49,175 bases of DNA from an uncultured Bacteroidia bacterium (GTDB taxonomy: Bacteria > Bacteroidota > Bacteroidia > Bacteroidales > UBA932): NCBI GenBank assembly GCA_902779785.1, contig CACZDC010000014.1, forward strand, positions 1 through 49,175, given 5' to 3'. The stretch's first letter is position 1. Each line of letters begins with the position of its first letter. Shown here piece by piece: positions 40,288 to 48,522 of the stretch. Position numbers and translations under genes: made by a program. Under the pieces are notes generated by a model. That model saw nothing but the letters and a program-made list of their open reading frames with translations. It ran no database searches and was not told the origin of the DNA.

Positions 40288-42663
40288 ATGAAAAAGCTCC
40301 TTTTCTCTGCATTGGCAGGGTTATTTCTGACATTTGAGGCTGCGGCGCAGCCTTCCTGGACGGTCAATCTGCCTGGTGGGGAAACCCTGCAGGCAACGGC
40401 CTGCGCTGACAATATCTTCCGTATCCGTATCTCTCCCTCCGGGGCATTCCCGGAGACACTGACGGAGCGCTATGGCATTCTCAAAACCGATTGGGAAGGT
40501 CCGGAATGCATATCCCTGAACCGTGAGAAAACGTTGTTCATCCAAACTGGGACGCATTCGCTGAGCATCGACAAGACTGACGGCTCCGTCACCCTGCTGG
40601 ATACTTCCGGCGCCGTCATAGCCGGACCAGTTTCCTTTGCGCCGGCCGGGAGCAGGCTCAGCCATAAACTCAGCGAGGCAATTATGTCGAAATACGGTGA
40701 CCTGTATGTTCAACGCAACAGCCCGATTATAGGTGATGACGACGGCACCCTCTCCGAAAAGGACAAGACGGAGGCGGGAGATCCCGACAAGAGTTGTGTC
40801 ATCCGCATCGCGATGCAGGATGGTGAGCGCTTCTACGGCGGCGGCAACACCTCCAGGGAGCACATTCAGCACCGTGGTGAACTCCTTAGGATGTGGGCTA
40901 CCTACCAGCAGACCGAAATTCCGATGCCCTTTATGATGAGTTCCCGCGGCTGGGGCATCTACAGCAATTCCACCCGCAAGAGTTACTTCGACATCGGGTC
41001 GACTGAATCCGACTGGTTCAACATTTATACGACGGAGCCTGAGGCTGATTTCTTCCTGATGGCAGGCGGCGATATGCCGGGGATTCTCAATGCTTATACT
41101 CTAATCACTGGCCGCAATTATCTGCTTCCAAAGTGGGCCTATGGCTTTTGTTTCGGGCCAAATATGAAAGAGGATCAATGGGATATTCTTCGTGATGCCG
41201 TAGCGATGCGAGAGATGGGGATGCCCTGCGATGTGCTCTGGCTCGAACCTCAATGGATGTCAAAGCACTATGATTTTTCCACGGCCAAAACTTGGAACTA
41301 TGAAAAATTCACTCCGGAGTTTTTCTGGAAGCAGAACAAGCCTGAGAAAAAATACTACCCTTCCCTGTTCATCGGAAAACTTCGGGATATGGGGTTCCAT
41401 CTCGGGCTGTGGGTCTGTGAGGAATATGATTTATCTATTGCCGAGGAAGATGCGCTTCCGGGAGCTGAGCATTCCGGGCAAGAGCATTGGATGGACCACC
41501 TGAAACAGTTCGTCGATATGGGGGCCGAAGGGTTCAAGTTGGACCCGGCCCGGACGCTCGACGAGCATTTGTACCGCAAGTATTACAACGGCCGGCCTGA
41601 CAAAGAGATGCACAACTTGAACCAGGTGTTGCTGCCCAAGCAGATGAACCTTATGTACCGCGAACACACAGGCAAGCGGGGCTGGCATCATTACTGCGGC
41701 GGCTGGAGCGGGACTCAGCACTGGGGCGCATCCACCAGCGGGGACAACGGTGGTGGCAAGGTTGCGCTCTTCGACCAGCTCAACCTCGGGATGAGCGGCT
41801 ATATGAACACGTCCTGTGACGTAATGTTCGTAGACCGAAATGAGGAGATGCAGAGCCTCCATTTCGGCACGTTCCTTCCCTGGTTGCAGATTAACAGCTG
41901 GTGTTCCATGATGCACCCTTTCTACTATGTCGGGAATGAACGCGAAACCTACCTCAACTACATTCGCCTCAGATACGAACTGCTTCCCTATATCTATTCG
42001 TCGGCCATTGAAGGTACGCAGACGGGGATGCCTGTCGTGCGCAGTATGCCGCTCGTCTTCCCTGACGACCGCACCGTAGATGATATGTGGGAGCAATATA
42101 TGTTCGGACCTTCCCTGTGCGTGGGTATTTTTACAGAAGATATTTACCTTCCGGAGGGAACCTGGACAGATGCCTGGACAGGCCGGAAGATTCGTAGCCG
42201 TGGGGAAACCGTCCATATGTCATACCCCGACGACAGGGCCGGTTTGCTTATGATTCGAGGCGGTGCGATTATTCCGACTGCAACCATCTCCGACTGCATC
42301 AGCACGGAGCCAATGAATACAGTCACTTTGAAAGTTTATCCCGATGGCGAAAGCGATTATACACTATATGACTGTGATGCGGAGAGTTACGGATACGAGA
42401 AAGGCCAAATCGCCAGAACTCATATCCATTGCTCGGCTTCCGGAAAGGAGGTCCGTCTGACCGTAGAACCCGTGGAAGGAAGCTTTGAGAATATGCCCTC
42501 CTCGCGAATATTGAAGTTCTGCGTTCAGATGGAGCAAAAACCTTCTAAGGTAACTCTTAACAAGGTAAAACTCAAGGGATGGACCTGGTCGGAAGGTGTG
42601 CTCTCTGTGGATACCGGAGAGCAGCCTGTTTCAGCCCGCATCATTTTGCAAATCAACGCATAA
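40288..42663 (+). CDS. GH31 family alpha-glycosidase (alpha-glucosidase/xylosidase-type), last gene of the operon
   Basis: 791 residues with a signal peptide (MKKLLFSALAGLFLTFEAAAQ). An N-terminal beta-sandwich ends in ERFYGGGNTSREHIQHRG. The barrel contains LLPKWAYGFCFGPN, MPCDVLWLEPQWM, the nucleophile Asp419 in EGFKLDPARTL and the acid/base Asp486 in ASTSGDNGGG. It is followed by YELLPYIYSSAIEGTQTGMPVVRSMPL, a common GH31 run, and proximal and distal beta domains. It is intact, unlike the other GH31 of the operon. An alpha-xylosidase would fit a xyloglucan locus, but the nucleophile context KLDPA differs from well-studied alpha-xylosidases, so specificity is open. It is expected in the periplasm. 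Confidence 0.88.
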   Translation: MKKLLFSALAGLFLTFEAAAQPSWTVNLPGGETLQATACADNIFRIRISPSGAFPETLTERYGILKTDWEGPECISLNREKTLFIQTGTHSLSIDKTDGSVTLLDTSGAVIAGPVSFAPAGSRLSHKLSEAIMSKYGDLYVQRNSPIIGDDDGTLSEKDKTEAGDPDKSCVIRIAMQDGERFYGGGNTSREHIQHRGELLRMWATYQQTEIPMPFMMSSRGWGIYSNSTRKSYFDIGSTESDWFNIYTTEPEADFFLMAGGDMPGILNAYTLITGRNYLLPKWAYGFCFGPNMKEDQWDILRDAVAMREMGMPCDVLWLEPQWMSKHYDFSTAKTWNYEKFTPEFFWKQNKPEKKYYPSLFIGKLRDMGFHLGLWVCEEYDLSIAEEDALPGAEHSGQEHWMDHLKQFVDMGAEGFKLDPARTLDEHLYRKYYNGRPDKEMHNLNQVLLPKQMNLMYREHTGKRGWHHYCGGWSGTQHWGASTSGDNGGGKVALFDQLNLGMSGYMNTSCDVMFVDRNEEMQSLHFGTFLPWLQINSWCSMMHPFYYVGNERETYLNYIRLRYELLPYIYSSAIEGTQTGMPVVRSMPLVFPDDRTVDDMWEQYMFGPSLCVGIFTEDIYLPEGTWTDAWTGRKIRSRGETVHMSYPDDRAGLLMIRGGAIIPTATISDCISTEPMNTVTLKVYPDGESDYTLYDCDAESYGYEKGQIARTHIHCSASGKEVRLTVEPVEGSFENMPSSRILKFCVQMEQKPSKVTLNKVKLKGWTWSEGVLSVDTGEQPVSARIILQINA

Positions 42664-43002
42664 GCATATCTGCTCCGCAGGACGGCTCATTTATATCTTT
42701 CATTTATTATTGTGAACCAGAAGTAACATACAACACTACAATGTGTTTACAAAAATTTCACAAAAAGCAAACAGTTTAAAATCGGCCTCTCAGTATACCG
42801 TGTGGCGGATTTGACCTCCTTCTGAAATTTAAAATCGTGTAAAATTGGCGATATTTTAATATCGCGCGCGACAGAAAACGGCCTCTGACGGTACTCAGGG
42901 GCATCTATTTCAATTAAACGTTTAATTTTCGAATAAAACGGATAAGTTGTGTAATCTTTGTGGTCATCGTTATTTGATGTTTAACTTTAAAACAGTACAA
43001 AG
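42664..43002. other. Intergenic region after the large operon (339 nt)
   Basis: The AT-rich spacer holds no ORF that I support. It contains a hairpin GCGATATT/AATATCGC (42848-42855 with 42858-42865, 2-nt loop) and a perfect 16-bp palindrome AATTAAACGTTTAATT (42912-42927). A poor promoter-like box TAATCTTTG (42952-42960) stands before the Rpn-type gene. The words CGGCCTCT occur twice (near 42784 and 42880). No strong rho-independent terminator for the large operon is visible; the hairpin with A/T-rich flanks may serve. Confidence 0.5.
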
Positions 43003-43898
43003 ATGACACAAGAACAAATGCAACAATTCGAGGCGGTCGTGAACGAGTTCGAGAAACTCCGCAGCCTGACCCAGGAAGAAAAAGAACTGCTGATCCGGCA
43101 TATCATGTCGGGAACATTTATGGACCTGCGATGTGACTGGGCTTTCAAACACGTGATGCGGGACGAGGCAATTTTGAAGATGCTGCTGAATGACGTGCTG
43201 CCGGAGGAGGTCGACGAGATTGACTATGACCCGAACGAAATTGACCGCTTCTCGCCGGAAGACAAGGATGCGACGATGGATGTGCTGTGCCACAACCGAC
43301 GGACCGGGAAATCCTTCATCGTGGAGATCCAGCAGAAAAGGAAGATCTCATTTCGCGACCGGATGTTTTACTATGGAGCGGCGATGCTCGCCTCGAAGGT
43401 GAAACGGAGTGAAGAATATACACGCTTGAGGCCGGTGTATGTACTTTGTTTTATGGATTTTACCTATCAGCATCTGTCGGACCAGCTGGTATACCGCTAC
43501 GCGATGCGGGAAGAAGCGACGCACGAACTTTACGGGAACCAACTGAACATTTACTTCTTCGAGATGCCACGCCTGCGGAAGGAGTCGATGGACGGGATGA
43601 ATCCGCTGGAGGGATGGTTGTATTAGTTGCGGAATTTGCATAACTTTGCGGATGTACCCCAAGGGATGGATAAGCGATATGCGCGTGTTGTGAAGGCGGC
43701 ACGGATGACGATGCTCCCTGGGGCGGAGCAAACAAAGTATTTACGGGCTATGATATCGGAAAGCGAAAAGTTGCCCAGGGAGTTGCCCAAGGCAAGGCTG
43801 AGATTGCCAAGGCGATGCTGGCGGACGGTATGGACGTTGCGATCGTTGTCAAGTATTCCGGCCTCTCCCCCGAAGAAATCGCCGCGCTGGAGGTGTAA
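43003..43898 (+). pseudogene. Rpn-family PD-(D/E)XK nuclease/transposase-like, degraded
   Basis: The reading frame from ATG 43003 encodes a typical Rpn-family protein: FMDLRCDWAFKHVMRDEAILKMLLNDVLP, then the nuclease core ATMDVLCHNRRTGKSFIVEIQQKR (Asp...Glu-x-Gln) and FRDRMFYYGAAMLASKV. It stops at TAG 43624-43626 in GWLY. The same frame goes on with LRNLHNFADVPQGMD and LRAMISESEK, the usual continuation, so TAG replaces a sense codon (likely Trp). Near 43767-43771 a one-base loss shifts the frame. The true tail (VAQGVAQGKAEIAKAMLADGMD ... SGLSPEEIAAL) is then read in another frame to TAA 43896-43898. Two lesions make it a pseudogene. Rpn proteins are linked to recombination and phage defence. 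Confidence 0.85.
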
Positions 43899-43925
43899 GT
43901 CCACACTGCCGTCCATTCCTCCCAT

Positions 43926-43957
43926 CCGTGCCCGCAAAGGGCCATTTCCCGGCACGG
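43926..43957. terminator. Possible bidirectional terminator hairpin
   Basis: CCGTGCC (43926-43932) pairs with GGCACGG (43951-43957) across an 18-nt loop that includes GGGCC. It lies between the convergent Rpn pseudogene and dehydrogenase gene. There is no T run on either strand, so function as a terminator is uncertain. Confidence 0.3.
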
Positions 43958-43976
43958 GCCAGCGCTTAAGCCGCCC

Positions 43977-44903
43977 TTACCAGCCTCTCTTGATGTTTTC
44001 GGCCATCTCGTGGGCGAGGCGGGCGCGGGCTTCGTTGCTGGACCAGGCGATGTGAGGGCTGAGAAGCAGGCGTTCTGGGTGCTGCATCCTGAGGAAGGGA
44101 TGGTCAAGCGGCAGAGGCTCCCTGACAAATACATCGATGCCGGCACCGGCAATCAGTCCCTCGTCCAAAGCCCTGGCAAGATCTGCTTCGACGGCAATGC
44201 CTCCCCTGCCGGTATTTACCAGAAAGGCGCTGCGCTTCATCTTAATAAAACCGTCATAGTCGATCAGTCCCGCCGTCCTCTCGTTGTAAGGCGCGTGGAT
44301 GGAAACGACATCCGAGTCCGAAAGCAACTGCCCGATGCCGACCGACGGATACTTCCGGCAATGCGAAGTGCCTGAGGTAGAATAATATATAACCTTCATA
44401 CCGAAGACCTCCCCTATCTCGGCGACCTTCTGTCCGATTGCGCCCATACCGACGACCCCGAGGGTCTTTCCCGCAAGCTCGGTAAAAGGATGGGCCGGGT
44501 CGGTATGGACCTTGCCAGCCGAATAACGGCCGTCCCGCGCGTAGGCATTGTAATGGAAGGCCCTCCCGGCAAGGTTCAGGATGTGCATCCAGGTGGTCTG
44601 CGCCACCGACTCGGTCGAATAGGCCGCGACATTGCGAACCAGCACCCCCCTCTTCTCGCAAAGTACTGAGTCTATGTTGTTTATCCCGGTCCCGGCCTCG
44701 CAGATCAGCCTCAGCCGAGGTGCGCTGTCGAGAAAAGCCTGGTCGACAACCACCTTGTTGAGTATGGCCACATCCGCGTCAGCGACCCTCTCCCGGGCCT
44801 CCTCGGCCGTGGAAGAACTGTAACACACAAACTCTCCGAGGGCGGCAATCTCGTCCATCGGAGTTTCGCCCATAGTCAGGGCATCGAGAAATACAATCTT
44901 CAT
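43977..44903 (-). CDS. D-2-hydroxyacid dehydrogenase (NAD-dependent, glycerate/lactate type)
   Basis: 308 residues. The Rossmann signature is GKTLGVVGMGAIGQKVAEIG. The catalytic set is Arg in LVNTGRGGI, Glu in DVFVREPLP and His in LLLSPHIAWSS, as in the D-isomer-specific 2-hydroxyacid dehydrogenase family. The substrate-binding part has ICEAGTGINNID. It reduces 2-keto acids such as hydroxypyruvate or glyoxylate, or runs the reverse reaction, in the cytosol. Exact specificity is not readable. It is transcribed against the large operon and has its own promoter box close to the start codon. Confidence 0.88.
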   Translation of the reverse strand: MKIVFLDALTMGETPMDEIAALGEFVCYSSSTAEEARERVADADVAILNKVVVDQAFLDSAPRLRLICEAGTGINNIDSVLCEKRGVLVRNVAAYSTESVAQTTWMHILNLAGRAFHYNAYARDGRYSAGKVHTDPAHPFTELAGKTLGVVGMGAIGQKVAEIGEVFGMKVIYYSTSGTSHCRKYPSVGIGQLLSDSDVVSIHAPYNERTAGLIDYDGFIKMKRSAFLVNTGRGGIAVEADLARALDEGLIAGAGIDVFVREPLPLDHPFLRMQHPERLLLSPHIAWSSNEARARLAHEMAENIKRGW

Positions 44904-44911
44904 AATAACTG

Positions 44912-44919
44912 CAAATATA
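44912..44919 (-). promoter_or_regulatory. -7 promoter box TATATTTG of the dehydrogenase gene
   Basis: On the minus strand TATATTTG (44919 to 44912) lies only 8 nt before ATG 44903. With the usual 6-8 nt from box to start, the transcript would begin at or next to the initiation codon, leaving almost no leader. Confidence 0.5.
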
Positions 44920-44936
44920 GAAGATTTTTCTTTTTC

Positions 44937-45638
44937 TCAGAAAGTGACAGCCAGGCCGGTGCCGCTGAAAGAGAGGGCCGCACGCTTGCAGCCGTTGTGG
45001 CCGATTATGACCATCGTCACTCCCCCGGCAAGGCAAATGACGCCAGATATTGCAAGAGCATTAAGTACCTTAGCGTCAAGCACCGGGACATGTGACCCTC
45101 CAACCTGCCTGGAGGCATCACGGATGACACGCAGCAGTTTGTCCGAGCCCCATGGCAAGGTCAGCAAGACGCCGCCGAAACAAGTCAAAGCACCTGCATT
45201 GTAAAGCTTTTTGTATGGACGTATATTCTCCATGTAGAAGTCTTCGCCGAAATATCTTTTCGTCTCGGCGATGCTCATCTCGTAGACCCCCTCCAGCAGC
45301 ATTCCGGTGCCGGAATCCACTTTGACAAAGCCCGGATTGAGAGTCTTGTCGAAAAGCAGCCCCTGCTTGTCGAAAAACATCTCGCAGCCGTCCTTGAAGC
45401 GGACACTTGTCGCGTAGGAGAACGGAACCTTTGTATCAAGGCCGGACTCCCTGGTCCCCTTAAGACGAAGGTACTTTCTTTTGGGAGCTTCTTCAGGGAG
45501 AAGTTTCGAACGGTCCACGCGGTCAATCTTCACAACCTTCCTCACCACCGTTTCGCCGGTCACGGTCCGGATTTTATCCTGGGCCCATGCCACCATGGAC
45601 ATGCACAACAGGATGGCTGCCAAACAGGTCTTTCTCAT
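44937..45638 (-). CDS. Exported protein of unknown function with C-terminal membrane segments
   Basis: The start at 45638 opens a signal peptide (MRKTCLAAILLCMSMVAWAQ); 26 upstream in-frame codons lack such a feature and overlap the neighbouring gene. The mature part is beta-rich and basic (RTVTGETVVRKVVKIDRV, RKYLRLKGTRESGLDTKVPF). It ends with two hydrophobic stretches, ALTCFGGVLLTLPW and LNALAISGVICLAGGVTMVII. The 233-residue protein is not one I recognise. It follows the outer-membrane protein gene at 45649 by 10 nt, so it probably belongs to the same envelope-related operon. Confidence 0.65.
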   Translation of the reverse strand: MRKTCLAAILLCMSMVAWAQDKIRTVTGETVVRKVVKIDRVDRSKLLPEEAPKRKYLRLKGTRESGLDTKVPFSYATSVRFKDGCEMFFDKQGLLFDKTLNPGFVKVDSGTGMLLEGVYEMSIAETKRYFGEDFYMENIRPYKKLYNAGALTCFGGVLLTLPWGSDKLLRVIRDASRQVGGSHVPVLDAKVLNALAISGVICLAGGVTMVIIGHNGCKRAALSFSGTGLAVTF

Positions 45639-45648
45639 CGCTTCCCTT

Positions 45649-46395
45649 TTAAAAGTTAAAACGGATACCGCCCGAGAGGCTGAGCTGGAACAGGCTCTCC
45701 CTCTGGTCATGCTCAAGAACTCTCGTTTCGTTCACGCTGCCGCTCTTGATCTTAACGGCCCCGACGCTTCCGCTGACCATTGAGCCCTGCACGCCAAGCC
45801 ACAACCCCGGTGCAACCCTGAAGTCATAGCCCAGGTCAAAGGCATATCCAAGGGTGCCACCGGTCATCTTTACGGTCTCATCTATAACCCTTTCCGTTTC
45901 ACTTATCCTGGCGTAACCCATGGACGCATTCATAATCATGTAACCACGCCCGGATTTGCTGATCAGGCGGGTGGTGAACTGCGGTCCTATGAAAAAAATG
46001 TCCGCCTGGCTGGAAATGAGACCGCTTTTCTGACTCCCGTCTTCATAGGTCGCAGTGCCGTATGCCGACGCCTTGACGCGCATATTGCTTGCCCGAAGCC
46101 CGGCGCCGATCTGGGAAGTGAAGAACCAGGAGACGTCACCCCCAACCCATGGTCCCCGCTTCATCTTCTTAAGGTACTGCAGCTCATCCTCGGAAATCCC
46201 CTGCGGAAGTTCTCCAAGTCTATACCCATAGCCACCGTGGATGGCGATGCGAAGACGTCCCGGCGACGGCGGCGCGGAGAAAGGGTCCGTAGTCTCAACC
46301 TCGGCCTCAACCTCCGTGTCGGTCGTCTCGATATCCTGAGCCCAGATCACCATGGGCAGGAAAAGAAGTAATGTTCCAATCAGAATCTTTTTCAT
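45649..46395 (-). CDS. Outer-membrane beta-barrel protein, unknown function
   Basis: The start at 46395 gives a signal peptide (MKKILIGTLLLFLPMVIWAQ). An acidic Thr/Glu linker (about residues 21-45) leads to amphipathic strands such as RLRIAIHGGYGYRLG, ADIFFIGPQFTTRLIS, YMIMNASMGYARIS, LWLGVQGSMVSGSVG and a final LFQLSLSGGIRFNF with terminal Phe, the usual outer-membrane insertion signal. At 248 residues it would be an 8- to 10-strand barrel. It starts one base after the stop codon of the upstream lipoprotein (TGA then TATG), indicating translational coupling. Confidence 0.75.
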   Translation of the reverse strand: MKKILIGTLLLFLPMVIWAQDIETTDTEVEAEVETTDPFSAPPSPGRLRIAIHGGYGYRLGELPQGISEDELQYLKKMKRGPWVGGDVSWFFTSQIGAGLRASNMRVKASAYGTATYEDGSQKSGLISSQADIFFIGPQFTTRLISKSGRGYMIMNASMGYARISETERVIDETVKMTGGTLGYAFDLGYDFRVAPGLWLGVQGSMVSGSVGAVKIKSGSVNETRVLEHDQRESLFQLSLSGGIRFNF

Positions 46396-46396
46396 A

Positions 46397-47149
46397 TCAA
46401 TCGTTTTCTTGCATTGCATCGTATTCGGCGCGCCCGATCCCCGGAAGGACCTGTTCAAATGCCGGACGGCCAACTATTATCCCTATGGAAACGCCGCAGC
46501 GAACGTAGTATTCTTCGCCAAGTTTTATGTCCAGAGGGTAGTCTGTCCGCGATTCCGTAGCGGCATGAAGGGTCATTTCGCGGGAAGAACGGATCTTGAC
46601 CTCACACTTGTGCCCCACCCTTGAATGGAACACCTTGGTGTCATCCAGATACACGTCGTAACTCACCAATGGACCTGAGCCGAAGGGACGATACAGATAC
46701 AACACGGCATAATCCGGATGGGAGGAGACCTTTTCCGAAGGCGCCGACAATATGGGCTTATCTATTTTCAGCACTTTAAACTCCATACGATGGGTCGAAT
46801 ACATTATGTCCGGCAGCTGATGGCGAGTGACCAGTAGGGCGTTTCCCCCTGCCGAACGCGCTTCCTGTCTGGCAAGCGAAATGACTTTTTCGTATGTACC
46901 CTTCGACGGGGGCGTCAATCCTGAATCCCCAATGCTCACAGTTCCAAGCACTTCCGCCTCATCGGGAATATCCGTCCCAAGCGGCAGGACCATTATGTCC
47001 ACCGTATCCGCAACCGCGCTGTACTGGCTGCTGAACTGGCTCGTCACCCTCGGCGAGCAGCTCGAAAGCAGCACTCCAAGAAGTAACAGGACAACAATGA
47101 GCAAAATCAAAGATATGTCATTCTTTCTAATATCCAATAGAATACTCAT
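46397..47149 (-). CDS. DUF2846-like lipoprotein, first gene of an envelope operon
   Basis: 250 residues. A cytoplasmic stretch (MSILLDIRKNDIS) leads into a hydrophobic helix and the lipobox GVLLSSC. The middle part contains TVDIMVLPLGTDIPDEAEVLGTV and an Ala-rich helix typical of small lipoproteins that monitor or bind envelope parts. The last third, YAVLYLYRPFGSGPLVSYDVYLDD with VFHSRVGHKCEVKI, resembles DUF2846 domains. No catalytic residue is visible. It is followed at once by the barrel gene and the protein at 44937, which suggests that the three act together in the envelope. Confidence 0.7.
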   Translation of the reverse strand: MSILLDIRKNDISLILLIVVLLLLGVLLSSCSPRVTSQFSSQYSAVADTVDIMVLPLGTDIPDEAEVLGTVSIGDSGLTPPSKGTYEKVISLARQEARSAGGNALLVTRHQLPDIMYSTHRMEFKVLKIDKPILSAPSEKVSSHPDYAVLYLYRPFGSGPLVSYDVYLDDTKVFHSRVGHKCEVKIRSSREMTLHAATESRTDYPLDIKLGEEYYVRCGVSIGIIVGRPAFEQVLPGIGRAEYDAMQEND

Positions 47150-47220
47150 CTAAACCGAACATATTAGTTGAAGTGAGCTCCAAGTCGCGCGATGAATAGC
47201 GGAACCCTATTTAACTCCCG

Positions 47221-47228
47221 CAAAGATA
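47221..47228 (-). promoter_or_regulatory. -7 promoter box TATCTTTG of the three-gene envelope operon
   Basis: On the minus strand TATCTTTG (47228 to 47221) matches TAnnTTTG and lies 71 nt before ATG 47149. The predicted leader is about 64 nt. A T-rich stretch covers the -33 area; no clean TTTG is seen there. Confidence 0.5.
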
Positions 47229-47490
47229 AGTACTTTTTCCGAAAAAAAAATCTATGTGCTGCAGACGAAGGGACTTCCGAGTTATCCGTGTGCAAATAAG
47301 GGTTGTTTTACCCCCGACGGGGCAACTACCAACAAATCCGTGCCCGGAAACTGGCTACTGCTGGCGCGAAACGGCAACAAAACAAACTGATAATCAATAC
47401 ATTAATATATAGTTTTTGTTCCGTTTGGGACAGAGACTTATTAGGAAGTTGCAGGCGTTCAACAACTTATCCTGCGGCACTATCATTGAC

Positions 47491-47566
47491 GCCTTCGCCG
47501 AGTGGCAAGGGCGAAGGCTTGCGAAAGGGAGCGCACCGGCGCGGCGCAAAAAGCACGCGCCGCGCC
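47491..47566. repeat. Tandem strong hairpins, REP-like intergenic element
   Basis: Two perfect inverted repeats stand side by side: GCCTTCGCC (47491-47499) with GGCGAAGGC (47510-47518), 10-nt loop; and GGCGCGGCGC (47538-47547) with GCGCCGCGCC (47557-47566), 9-nt loop. The DNA here is much more G+C-rich than the A/T-rich spacer around it. Neither stem has a T run. The layout recalls REP/BIME-type palindromic elements scattered in intergenic DNA. The wider spacer 47150-47640 otherwise holds only the minus-strand promoter and the -7 box at 47628; I see no gene in it. Confidence 0.5.
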
Positions 47567-47627
47567 TGAGGGGACCTCCGCGAACTCGCCGAAAGGGCCA
47601 AGATATACAAGTATAGAAGATTTTTCG

Positions 47628-47635
47628 TATATTTG
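47628..47635 (+). promoter_or_regulatory. -7 promoter box TATATTTG next to a TTG start
   Basis: TATATTTG ends only 5 nt before the TTG at 47641. A start 6-8 nt after the box would fall on that codon, so the transcript would be leaderless or translation would start further in. Confidence 0.45.
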
Positions 47636-47640
47636 ACGGC

Positions 47641-48075
47641 TTGAAAACCACATTGGACAAAAGCTTCTCATATCAAGCCTATTTCCCGGGAGATCCTGCC
47701 GCCGCCATTCAGACGGAGGCCGAGGAGAGGCGCTATGCCTCGGGACGTTATACGAAAGCCCTCTATGACGCTTCCGACAGGGCGGCTCTTGCCGATGCCG
47801 TGGCCGACCTTGCGTTTGCCCAGATCCAGCGCTGCAAGGTCGTGGTCCCTCCCTATACGGATGAGTATGAGCAGCTTTCAACCTTCGTCTGTTCGGTCTA
47901 TGCGGAGGCTGCGGTAAAAATCAACCAGCTCCCCGCCTCAGAGGAAGGGGCCATTCAGAAAAGGGCCTTGGAGAATTATTTCGAACTGCTGTCAGCAAGG
48001 ACGGTGAGGCGTCATCTGGACAAGAGCTGGCCGGGAAAATATGCACCGAGGACGACTTTCTACCCTCTCGGCTGA
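47641..48075 (+). CDS. Conserved-looking small cytosolic protein, function unknown
   Basis: 144 residues read from TTG 47641 to TGA 48073-48075; no ATG is available near the 5' end. The protein is mostly helical and soluble, with no signal peptide. It has the segments SYQAYFPGDPAAAIQ, RYASGRYTKALYDASDRAALADAV, YTDEYEQLSTFVCSVYAEAAVKIN and a basic C-terminus RRHLDKSWPGKYAPRTTFYP. I do not recognise the family. Codon use and the closing overlap of 16 nt with the convergent recX argue for a real gene. The start codon is uncertain because the promoter box is so close. Confidence 0.6.
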   Translation: MKTTLDKSFSYQAYFPGDPAAAIQTEAEERRYASGRYTKALYDASDRAALADAVADLAFAQIQRCKVVVPPYTDEYEQLSTFVCSVYAEAAVKINQLPASEEGAIQKRALENYFELLSARTVRRHLDKSWPGKYAPRTTFYPLG

Positions 48076-48521
48076 GCGAGGCGGTCGATGGCCTTCTCAA
48101 CCTCGTCATAGGAATAACCGCGCCCGAGAGCGAATTTCAGCAGTTTCAATCTCTTCTGCGGATCGCCCTCAAGCAGACGTGCCTTGTCCGAGACAAGCTT
48201 GTCCAGTTTCCTCTCCGCCTTGCCGGGATCAATTTCTTCCAGGGCTGCGGAAATAATCTCGTCCGGAATCCCCTTGGAGCGCAGCATAAAGCGGATTTTG
48301 ACCGCCCCCCAGCCTTGAAGCGAAGACTTCTCGCGGGAGAATGCCGCCGCATAGCGTCCGTCATCCACGAAACGCTCCCTGACAAGGGCCTCCACTATCC
48401 TGGAGGCAGCCTCGGAATCCCCTTCCATAGCCTTGAGAGCCTTGCGGCGCACATCCGAGCTGCAGTACTCCGCCTTCGAACACTGGCGCTGAAGCCTCTC
48501 GAGTACCTTTTTCTCTTCCAT
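48060..48521 (-). CDS. recX: Regulatory protein RecX
   Basis: The start is placed at ATG 48521 (MEEKKVLERLQRQCSKAEYC); a TTG four codons earlier overlaps the preceding gene. The 153-residue protein has the three-helix repeats of RecX: SSDVRRKAL, IVEALVRERFVDDGRYAAAFSREKS, WGAVKIRFMLRSKGIPDEIISAAL and LKLLKFALGRGYSYDEVEKAID. RecX binds RecA filaments and limits recombination and the SOS response. It begins one base after the stop of the outer-membrane protein gene at 48523, so the two are co-transcribed. It converges on the small gene at 47641, with their ends overlapping. Confidence 0.9.
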   Translation of the reverse strand: MEEKKVLERLQRQCSKAEYCSSDVRRKALKAMEGDSEAASRIVEALVRERFVDDGRYAAAFSREKSSLQGWGAVKIRFMLRSKGIPDEIISAALEEIDPGKAERKLDKLVSDKARLLEGDPQKRLKLLKFALGRGYSYDEVEKAIDRLAQPRG

Positions 48522-48522
48522 A

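Noticed and set aside
14942-42663. An agar or porphyran utilization locus
   Set aside because: Only one agarase-like gene is present; no sulfatases, GH117, GH86 or GH16 accompany it, while GH5/GH31/GH3/GH2/esterase point to plant glycans.
47303-47660. Short ORFs in the 47303-47660 spacer on both strands
   Set aside because: They are translations of the palindromic hairpin element and have no protein-like features.
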